Shown piece by piece: positions 16,726-22,752 of a stretch of 28,156 bases of DNA. The number at the start of each line of letters is the position of its first letter. Positions within the stretch are counted from its first letter, which is position 1. The position numbers and the translations under genes are program-made. The stretch is from M3007 sp044350415 (lineage in GTDB: Bacteria > Bacteroidota > Bacteroidia > Chitinophagales > Saprospiraceae): contig JBILHQ010000054.1 in assembly GCA_044350415.1 (NCBI GenBank), positions 1 through 28,156 of the forward strand. The letters run 5' to 3'. Under the pieces are notes generated by a model. The model worked only from the letters and a program-made list of their open reading frames with translations, made no database searches and was not told the origin of the DNA.

Positions 16726-16920
16726 TAGTGGTCTTTTTGGTTCCACATTGGGCACTTTCAAGTAGCCTGTCAAGTCTTAGTTGCCGGGTTGGGGCAGATC
16801 ATTTTATTGTCTTATAAGGCTCGAGGAGGGCGAAATGCGGGACATTTTAACCGCCGAGTAACGAAATAAGACAGAAAATGGGGTGGTCCAACCCGGCAAC
16901 TAAGACTTGACAGACCACTA
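16726..16920. repeat. Long inverted repeat, possible MITE-like element
   Basis: A 26-nt arm at 16767-16792 (begins CTGTCAAGTCTTAGTTGCC) is the exact reverse complement of 16888-16913. An outer 8-nt pair TAGTGGTC (16726-16733) and GACCACTA (16913-16920) extends it, with a 33-nt insertion in the left arm. An inner imperfect pair (CATTTTATTGTCTTAT near 16802, ATAAGACAGAAAATG near 16867) continues the stem. The whole could fold into a hairpin of ~190 nt. It starts 15 nt after the GH127 stop, so it may also terminate that transcript. No transposase and no clear target-site duplication were seen. Confidence 0.7.
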
Positions 16921-16952
16921 GCCCCATGAGGAAAAGACAAATAATGCTGAAT

Positions 16953-17297
16953 TTATGCATAGATTATTGATTGGTGTGATCCGGAATTATTCCATGTATT
17001 CCAACTTCCATCTTGGGTGTGATCCGTATCCTGCTCATTCCCCAAAATCAAAATAGTTCCTTTTAAACGTTCTCCGTAACTGTGATTCAGGAAGATGATC
17101 ATCTATTTTATACTGTTCAAAGCCTTCTAAGTCGCCCCCTTTTCCGGGCATTCCAGTGCCCGGAAACCCTTATCAGTGCTTTGATAGGTGTAGGAATGGA
17201 TTGCAACTGTTATGCCAAGCCGGGCTTGTATACCAGGAATAAAAAGCAATGTGGCTATGGCCAAAATGAATACCGCAATTAAATAATATTTTTTCAT
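16953..17297 (-). pseudogene. Frameshifted small exported protein (or a 56-residue intact peptide)
   Basis: The ATG at 17297 (minus strand) opens a 56-codon frame ending at 17127. It has a strong N-terminal hydrophobic segment (MKKYYLIAVFILAIATLLFI). Immediately after its stop, other frames continue with coding-like sequence. Shifting frame at the run AAAAGGGGG near 17138 gives GDLEGFEQYKIDDHLPESQL and onward to NYFDFG. Shifting again at TTTTGGGG near 17045 gives NEQDTDHTQDGSWNTWNNSG and a stop at 16953. Both shifts fall in homopolymers, which suggests one ~113-residue exported protein broken by two indels, or sequencing errors. I recognise no family. The alternative is that only the 56-residue peptide is real. 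Confidence 0.4.
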
Positions 17298-17692
17298 GGT
17301 GTTTTTTAAAAAAAAGAACCCACCTGAATGCCCGTTTTTATAAAGGTATAGATGGGTTAGGATTAAAAGGGTTTCTTCCTCCAGTGCCACAACCTCTGGC
17401 GTGGTATTTTGATAGCGTATTATACCTGCAAGATTCCATTCTAATTCCAAATTCTGCACGATCGCTACAATCGACCCGGAGTCAGTGGTGTCTTTGGATG
17501 TATTTTCATTCTTTTTGTTAAGAAAATAGCTTTTAGCAGCTTCAATACTCAAGTGATTCCAGTTGGAGTAAGATTCAACAGAGCTATCGGTATTGGAAAA
17601 ATCAGATATAAGTTTATCTTTTTTGCAGGATGAAAAAACAGCAATAAGAAGCAGTGCCACCAGAAGGAGCTTAATAAAATACGGTTAATCAT
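17298..17692 (-). pseudogene. Degraded lipoprotein gene with a frameshift in its signal peptide
   Basis: A frame on the minus strand carries a typical lipoprotein signal core (LLLVALLLIAVFSSCKKD, lipobox SSC), but it has no ATG; only a GTG at 17660 inside the signal or an ATT upstream is available. An ATG at 17692 begins MINRI in another frame. Adding one T to the run of four T just after it would join the two as MINRIF-IKLLLVALLLIA, a complete lipoprotein signal. Downstream the chain (NWNHLSIEAAKSYFLNKKN, then LAGIIRYQNTTPEVVALEEE) stops looking ordered after LYLYKNGHSGGFFF. It runs without a stop into the next small frame at 17297, consistent with an internal deletion. I recognise no family beyond 'Bacteroidota lipoprotein'. 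A sequencing error at the T run is the main alternative. Confidence 0.45.
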
Positions 17693-17852
17693 GTTAATTA
17701 GTGTTTTAGTTTTTGAGGAAATCCGGTCGGTAAGGCACTCGTACGCAAGCCTTAGGTTTTCAGGTTCCCAGTGAACGATGGGAAAATATAAAGCACATGT
17801 ATAATATATTAAAATTTAGCGGCAAGTATTTACCTTATATTTTATAAACGCA

Positions 17853-17901
17853 TTTGACAAGGGTATGTAAAGTTTGTCTGGATATCTGTTGGTATGTCAA
17901 A
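17853..17901. promoter_or_regulatory. Inverted repeat upstream of the sigma-54 promoter, possible activator site
   Basis: TTTGACA (17853-17859) and TGTCAAA (17895-17901) are perfect inverted copies. GGTATGT recurs beside each (17862-17868 and 17891-17897). They lie roughly 145-200 nt upstream of the -24/-12 promoter, a usual distance for enhancer-binding activators of sigma-54. This is a suggestion from position and symmetry only. I see no gene between 17693 and 18041. Confidence 0.3.
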
Positions 17902-18041
17902 ATAGATTTCCCCATTGATACGCAAGTCATCTCTCTGGCGATGAACAGGGTCCGTTTGAGCCAGTGCTTTGCCTGCTAAATCACAGGCGGTCGTCAGGAA
18001 TAAGCCAATTTCAAATCAACACAATCAATACCGTTTAATTT

Positions 18042-18058
18042 TTGGCACGACCTTTGCA
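18042..18058 (+). promoter_or_regulatory. Sigma-54 (RpoN) -24/-12 promoter
   Basis: TTGGCACGACCTTTGCA matches the sigma-54 consensus YTGGCACGrNNNTTGCW at every defined position, with the GG (18044-18045) and GC (18056-18057) exactly 12 nt apart. The start site would be near 18069. The promoter points at the Wzz/BY-kinase-like gene (ATG 18327), leaving a leader of ~255 nt that contains the 44-bp tandem repeat. Sigma-54 promoters need an AAA+ activator, so expression should depend on an unseen enhancer-binding regulator. Confidence 0.8.
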
Positions 18059-18113
18059 TAATAAAAACAACCGCTTAATTTTAATTGATGAAATTTTGAG
18101 CAACAAAATATAT

Positions 18114-18257
18114 TTTTATTTAATCCGCCTTCTTTTCGGGCAATACTTACACACACTTTTATTTAATCCGCCCTTCTTTTCGGGCAATACTTACACACAC
18201 TTTTATTTAATCCGCCCTTCTTTTCGGGCAATACTTACACACACTTTTATTTAATCC
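18114..18257 (+). repeat. 44-bp tandem repeat in the predicted leader of the polysaccharide gene
   Basis: Copies start at 18114 (43 bp, one C missing), 18157 (44 bp) and 18201 (44 bp). A partial fourth (TTTTATTTAATCC) begins at 18245 and diverges after 13 nt. Apart from the single missing C the copies appear identical. Each unit contains GCCC and GGGC around an 8-nt pyrimidine loop, so each could form a small RNA hairpin. The period is not a multiple of three and there are no spacers, so this is neither coding nor CRISPR. Near-identity suggests recent expansion or active copy-number change. Confidence 0.85.
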
Positions 18258-18326
18258 CTGTTACAATATGCCTGTTCGGTCGTACCAACAGTTTATTGCA
18301 CTTTTGTTCCTGAAACTGATTACATA

Positions 18327-20564
18327 ATGGATTTTGGTTACCTCCTCCAAATTCTCAACCGACGCAAATGGTTGATCATGGTTTCTATGATCGTCACTGG
18401 TGCTGTTGTTTTTTACATGATTGGCCGAAAGCCCGAGCGGTACAAATCGACCGTAGAAATGGCGACGGGAATTGTCAACTACAAAGGAATCAATTCCAAT
18501 GGCGATGACGCTTTTGTACAGCAATTTCAGATTGAAAATGCATTCTCCAACCTGATTGATTTTACCCAATCGCGCTCCAGTTTCAAAATCCTTACCCTTC
18601 ACCTGCTCCAACACGACCTGAATGCCGAGCATAAAACTGACCAAAACTGGCCATTTCGCCAGCCTAACCTGAAGTTGTACGGAGAAGGTATCCGCGATGA
18701 AGCAGCACAATTACTTTCCGAACTCAACCGCATCCGTTCTGACAGTATCAGCGACCCGGCATTCAGCCAGGAAATGGATTATCTGATCGACCGCGTCTCC
18801 CGTGTATACGGTTATGACCACGATGCCCTTGGCCGTAGTATTTCCGTGAAAAGAAAGGGCAACACCGATTATTTAACCATCGAGGTTTCTACGGAAGACC
18901 CACGATTGTCGCAGTACATGGCAGATAGCTATGTACAGTTGTTTATGTCGTATTACCAGAACCTTTCGGTGCGGGAAAAACGAAAAAATGCAGCCTTTTA
19001 TAAAGACATGGCTATACGGAAAAAAGCCGTTGTCGATACCATCAAAAATATTCGTTATGCCTACCTTTTCAAAAAAGGATTGCCCGCATTGGGCAAACAA
19101 AGTGAGGAATTAGTTACCCAAATTTCTGACCTGGAACTGCAAAAACAAAAAGCAGAATCCAAACGCTTAGCCTCCGCCGAGGCCATGGGACAAATTCAGC
19201 AATATATTGATCAACGCGGAAAATTGGATGCAGGCGAAACCAGGGCAAGAGTAGTCGACAAATACAATGTCGCCGACCTGAGTACGAAAGTGCGCACGCT
19301 TACCGAAAAAAGTGCTGCAGCTGGCGGAAAAGACGCTAAGGCAGAAGCCGAACTCGCAGGAGCCCGCCATGCGCTCGATGTCGCCCTCCAAAGCAGCGCC
19401 GGCAATCTCGGCAAATCCAATAAACAGGAAGATGCCCGCCATACTAAAGAAGATCTGTACAAAGAAAAAGTACAAGCCGATGTGGATCGTATCGAAGCCG
19501 AAAAATCACTTAGCGTACTGGAAACTGAAATCAAACAACGCACCAGCCGGTTAAGCGCATTTGTAGCCAACGACGAAGTAGCTACCGGGCTTGCCGACGA
19601 ACAGGAAAATGCCGAAGAGGAATTCAAAAAAGTAAATGAAGAGCTGATAAAGGCCAATCTTGCTTTAGCCAATGCCGAAAATCCGTTTCATGTCATCGAA
19701 AATGCACAATTGCCCGAATGGCCGGAGCCCAACCGGCAAACGCTGATTTCCATTTTTGCAGCTATCGTCGTGGGTACAATGGCTGTACTCGGCCTGTTTA
19801 TGCTTGCTTATTTTGACAAAAGTATCCAGTCCCCGGAAATATTCGGGCGATATACTGCTGGCCTGCCATTGTTGGGTTTTACGCCGTTTGTCAAGTTAAA
19901 AACCCTTGATTTTCAACAAATTTTTTCTTCCAATGGCGAGATGCCTCAATTTACCGCCTTCCGGGAGAACTTGCGCAAAATGCGCAATAAAATCATGCAG
20001 ACTGGCGGCAAAGTGTTTTTATTCACCAGTACCCGCCCCCAACAAGGCAAAACCCTCACTGCTTATGCCTTAGCCAATGCACTGGCGGCTAACCACAAAA
20101 CTGTGGTCATCCTCGATACTAATTTCAAAACACCGCTACCTGATGCCTTATCAGCAGCAAGCAATAACAGCACATCTTTCCTTCCCAATCTAATCCGTAC
20201 ACATGGCCTTGAAGCCATCTTTTCCCCAGGAAGTACAGCCGCCGTGGGACAAGGACAGGTGGCCGTAATTGGCCATCAGGGCGCGCATCTTTCTCCCGCC
20301 GAATTACTGCCGGAACAAGAATTTCGGGCATTTTTAACCGATTTATGCGCTCACTTTGACTTTGTCTTTATGGAAGCTGCTGCGCTGAATCAATATTCTG
20401 ACGCGCAGGAACTGGTACCATTTGCCGATAAAGTTATTGCTGTATTTAATGCAGATGCCGCGATTTTCAACCGCGATCAGGCTTCCATTGATTATTTGCG
20501 CAGTTTAGGCGATCAGTTTGCCGGAGCGATTCTGGCTGGAGTGGATGAAGAGAATCTTCACTAA
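18327..20564 (+). CDS. Wzz-type polysaccharide co-polymerase with degenerate BY-kinase domain
   Basis: 745 residues arranged like bacterial PCP-2a proteins. A Wzz domain has TM1 at ~15-33 (WLIMVSMIVTGAVVFYMIG). A long charged periplasmic coiled coil spans ~215-450. The proline-rich AQLPEWPEPNR is followed by TM2 at ~474-496, then a cytosolic BY-kinase-like ATPase. Walker A is STRPQQGKT (Lys575) and Walker A' is VVILDTNFKTP (Asp597). The Walker B position reads FVFMEAAAL, with Glu683 where the family normally has Asp in a DTPP-type motif. The C-terminus ends at VDEENLH with no tyrosine cluster. It probably controls chain length or export of an exopolysaccharide or capsule at the inner membrane, with weak or no autokinase activity. 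No other polysaccharide genes lie nearby. Transcription is likely from the sigma-54 promoter at 18042. Confidence 0.85.
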   Translation: MDFGYLLQILNRRKWLIMVSMIVTGAVVFYMIGRKPERYKSTVEMATGIVNYKGINSNGDDAFVQQFQIENAFSNLIDFTQSRSSFKILTLHLLQHDLNAEHKTDQNWPFRQPNLKLYGEGIRDEAAQLLSELNRIRSDSISDPAFSQEMDYLIDRVSRVYGYDHDALGRSISVKRKGNTDYLTIEVSTEDPRLSQYMADSYVQLFMSYYQNLSVREKRKNAAFYKDMAIRKKAVVDTIKNIRYAYLFKKGLPALGKQSEELVTQISDLELQKQKAESKRLASAEAMGQIQQYIDQRGKLDAGETRARVVDKYNVADLSTKVRTLTEKSAAAGGKDAKAEAELAGARHALDVALQSSAGNLGKSNKQEDARHTKEDLYKEKVQADVDRIEAEKSLSVLETEIKQRTSRLSAFVANDEVATGLADEQENAEEEFKKVNEELIKANLALANAENPFHVIENAQLPEWPEPNRQTLISIFAAIVVGTMAVLGLFMLAYFDKSIQSPEIFGRYTAGLPLLGFTPFVKLKTLDFQQIFSSNGEMPQFTAFRENLRKMRNKIMQTGGKVFLFTSTRPQQGKTLTAYALANALAANHKTVVILDTNFKTPLPDALSAASNNSTSFLPNLIRTHGLEAIFSPGSTAAVGQGQVAVIGHQGAHLSPAELLPEQEFRAFLTDLCAHFDFVFMEAAALNQYSDAQELVPFADKVIAVFNADAAIFNRDQASIDYLRSLGDQFAGAILAGVDEENLH

Positions 20565-20735
20565 TCGGTTACTGAGCGGCCTCGAAATATAGGGGTACTG
20601 AACACGCTGATTTCCGCCATGCCGATATACGCCTCCGTGCCTCTCCGTGCTTTTTTCTCTGTGGCTCTCCGGGAAAAAAATTTCTCAAAGGGAAGACTCA
20701 TTAGAAATTATCTCCAGACACACGTTCCTAACCTG

Positions 20736-20743
20736 TATCTTTG
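20736..20743 (+). promoter_or_regulatory. Bacteroidota -7 element
   Basis: TATCTTTG is a perfect TAnnTTTG match located 21 nt before the ATG at 20765, with a start site expected near 20750. It overlaps the TTG at 20741 that would otherwise extend the gene and so decides the start. No good -33 TTG is visible. Confidence 0.55.
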
Positions 20744-20764
20744 TACAGGAACTATCATTCACTT

Positions 20765-22285
20765 ATGTCAGCGACACGCTCAATGCCCAGGCTCTACCAA
20801 ATATCTTGTTCTCTTATTGGCAATTTTCCGAAACACGTATCCAGGTTTCATGCCCTTGCTATTCGAGGGCTGCTATTAATCGGCGTTGTACTTTTCACCT
20901 TTACCGGCGAAACGGCCGCACAAAAAATTACCGTTTCCGATCCGTTATCCATCAGAAATGATCTTGGATATGAAATCATCGGACGGTTCCGCGACCGTAT
21001 ATTATTGTTCCGCGACCGCTACGACAATTATGAGGTACAGGCATTTGACCTGCAAATGCGGGCCTCCTGGAACCACGAACTGGAAGACCTGGATAAACGC
21101 GGCACCAAAGTGATCGGTGTAGTCGCCGGAAAAAATGATTTTTCAATTATCTATTCCGAACGAAAACGGGGTAGATTTTACCTGAAAATACACAAATACG
21201 ACCCCGGTGCCCGAATGATCGACAGCCTCACAATCAAAGTATACAGCGAGCGTATTTTTAGTCCTCCAGAACTGGATTTGATCAAAAGTGAAGACCGCAA
21301 CTGTATTGCTGTTTTTAATGTAGCCGAAAAAGACCAATTGGAAGTAACCTGCTTCAGGATCGATCAGATGAAACTACTGTGGGACAAAACGGCCATTTTT
21401 GAAAGCGAGTTCATCGACCGAAATCTTAGGGGTATGGCACTGGGTAATACCGGTGCATTTTTTTCAATTTCAGAATACGACAACCGCAAAGGAAAAATAG
21501 AATCACACCGCCTACAGATTTTGCGAATGAGCGATGGAGGCGACCTTATCCGGCAGGTGCCATTACCAGAGGTACTCACTACCGATATGAAAGTCATTTA
21601 TGACAATGTCAACAAGCGACTCGCTGGTGCAGGTTTATGGGGTGAAAAAAACAAAGAGCGGGCCAATGGTACTTTTTATTTCAACACTAATTTTGACAGT
21701 GACACAGCGGTTGTGCTAAAAAAAACAGCATTCGATGACCAATTGATCTCCATTTTGCGCCGAAAGGAAGTAGCCGACGACACCCGCGGCATTGCAGATG
21801 CAGATGTATCGCACCTCATCCTGAGAGAAGACGGAGGATTGGCCCTGATTGTGGAACGACATTACGAAGTGCAACGCGGGACAGCCAGTTCGTCCCGGAT
21901 CATGCGCGATTCCCGCCTGATTGTCGACTACTATTACGACGATGTTTTCCTCCTTGGTTTAAGCACTGATGGTACCCAGCAATGGCAAACGGTACTCCAT
22001 AAAAAACAATATTCGCAGGACGATGAAGGCGTTTTTTCTTCCTTTTTTCTGTTTCGTCAAATCGATCAGTTGCGTTTTTTATTCAATGACGAGATCAGGT
22101 ATGAAAATACCTGCAGCGAATATACCATCTCCGCGTTAGGCGCTTTCGACCGCAACAGTTTAATCAATACTGAAAAACAAGGCCTGCGGCTTCGCTTTCG
22201 CGATGGGGTACAAATCAGTGCTAATGAATGTATTATTCCCTCGGAGTACCGGGGGAAACTTCGGTTAGTAACGGTTAAATATTAG
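20765..22285 (+). CDS. Secreted protein of unknown function, possible beta-propeller
   Basis: The start is placed at the ATG at 20765 rather than the TTG at 20741, because a perfect -7 promoter element covers the latter. An ATG at 20783 is also possible. The 506-residue product has a long, basic N-region and a hydrophobic segment (LAIRGLLLIGVVLFTFTGETAAQ), consistent with a signal peptide cleaved after AAAQ-like sequence near residue 45. The rest is beta-rich and charged, with repeated short blocks of the form 'hhhxFDLQMRASWNHEL' and 'LLGLSTDGTQQWQTVL', which hint at a propeller fold. There is no T9SS tail and no catalytic motif I recognise. It follows the polysaccharide gene by 200 nt but has its own promoter. 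Function unknown. Confidence 0.75.
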   Translation: MSATRSMPRLYQISCSLIGNFPKHVSRFHALAIRGLLLIGVVLFTFTGETAAQKITVSDPLSIRNDLGYEIIGRFRDRILLFRDRYDNYEVQAFDLQMRASWNHELEDLDKRGTKVIGVVAGKNDFSIIYSERKRGRFYLKIHKYDPGARMIDSLTIKVYSERIFSPPELDLIKSEDRNCIAVFNVAEKDQLEVTCFRIDQMKLLWDKTAIFESEFIDRNLRGMALGNTGAFFSISEYDNRKGKIESHRLQILRMSDGGDLIRQVPLPEVLTTDMKVIYDNVNKRLAGAGLWGEKNKERANGTFYFNTNFDSDTAVVLKKTAFDDQLISILRRKEVADDTRGIADADVSHLILREDGGLALIVERHYEVQRGTASSSRIMRDSRLIVDYYYDDVFLLGLSTDGTQQWQTVLHKKQYSQDDEGVFSSFFLFRQIDQLRFLFNDEIRYENTCSEYTISALGAFDRNSLINTEKQGLRLRFRDGVQISANECIIPSEYRGKLRLVTVKY

Positions 22286-22296
22286 TAAAAGGCAAC

Positions 22297-22420
22297 TATT
22301 TACCACATACGAGTCCACATAGCGGTTTTCACATAGCACACATCTGCGTAGTGTCGTCAAGAGTACTCTTCGATCTATGTGTGCTGTGTGAAAACCGCTA
22401 TGTGGATTATGTGGTAAATA
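22297..22420. repeat. Long near-perfect hairpin between converging genes
   Basis: Outer arms TATTTACCACAT (22297-22308) and ATGTGGTAAATA (22409-22420) match perfectly. Inner 30-nt arms 22314-22343 and 22377-22406 match at 29 of 30 positions. The loop contains the 12-bp palindrome AAGAGTACTCTT (22359-22370). It begins 12 nt after the stop of the gene ending at 22285. It could stop transcription from the left or be a small palindromic mobile or REP-like element. The open frames crossing it are by-products of the symmetry. Confidence 0.75.
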
Positions 22421-22435
22421 ATTACAATAAAAGAC

Positions 22436-22474
22436 AAAAAAAAAGGCCATCTCCGGCGCTACCCGGGATGGCCT
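22436..22474 (-). terminator. Rho-independent terminator, strongest on the minus strand
   Basis: AGGCCATC (22444-22451) pairs with GATGGCCT (22467-22474), with inner CCGG/CCGG pairing. On the minus strand the stem is followed by nine T residues (22444-22436). On the + strand only a weak TTGTTTTTC follows. It therefore mainly ends transcription coming from the right. It lies 17 nt beyond the stop of a possible 18-codon mini-gene and ~280 nt beyond the T9SS gene. Confidence 0.8.
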
Positions 22475-22490
22475 TAAGCAATTGTTTTTC

Positions 22491-22547
22491 TTAGTTAATG
22501 TTGTAATCGGTGGGATGGCCACTCTCTGAATCCAGAGAAGGGAGCAT
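22491..22547 (-). CDS. Possible 18-residue mini-gene before the terminator
   Basis: The minus strand has ATG at 22547 and a TAA stop at 22491, encoding MLPSLDSESGHPTDYNIN. A strong terminator starts 17 nt after the stop, the spacing expected for a real gene end. The frame is open further upstream (FSLIQPI before the Met). A 6-bp hairpin TCTCTG-AATC-CAGAGA (22523-22538) lies within it. It could be a tiny peptide, the end of a longer small ORF, or just part of a small RNA or 3' UTR. Similarity to any family is not known to me. Confidence 0.25.
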   Translation of the reverse strand: MLPSLDSESGHPTDYNIN

Positions 22548-22572
22548 AATCGGTTGAATTAAAGAAAAAACA

Positions 22573-22746
22573 ATCAGGTTTTGGAACCGTCTGGGCAAAA
22601 GGATTAAAAGAAAAATAACAACCAGGTTTTGGAACCTATGTACATGGGATTAAAGGTTTCTGGTTTCAGGGTTTCGGGTTTCTGGGTTTCTGGTAAATCA
22701 GCAATAAATGCCACAACCTGAAACCCCGAACCCCGAAATCCCGAAA
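22573..22746. repeat. Short direct repeats and GGTTTC-type inverted repeats
   Basis: CAGGTTTTGGAACC occurs at 22573-22586 and again at 22622-22635, each followed by a related GGGnnnnAnGGATTAAA-like stretch, so the ~49-bp segment seems duplicated and diverged. From 22647 onward GGTTTCxGG units are repeated, and they are mirrored at 22716-22746 by CCGAAAC/CCCGAA units that can pair with them. No gene is seen between the T9SS gene and the possible mini-gene. Confidence 0.5.
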
Positions 22747-22752
22747 CTTTTT

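Noticed and set aside
18042..18254. Open frame of 70 codons crossing the tandem repeat
   Set aside because: It begins inside the sigma-54 promoter, consists mostly of repeat translation (LIRPSFRAILTHTF-like), and the 44-bp period would shift frame at every copy change.
18114..18257. Possible CRISPR array
   Set aside because: The copies are directly adjacent with no unique spacers, and no cas genes are near.
20741..20764. TTG start for the secreted protein after the polysaccharide gene
   Set aside because: It overlaps a perfect TAnnTTTG element, so transcription would begin downstream of it.
22265..22522. 85-codon minus-strand frame
   Set aside because: It runs through a terminator and a long hairpin, so it is most likely a by-product of the palindromes.
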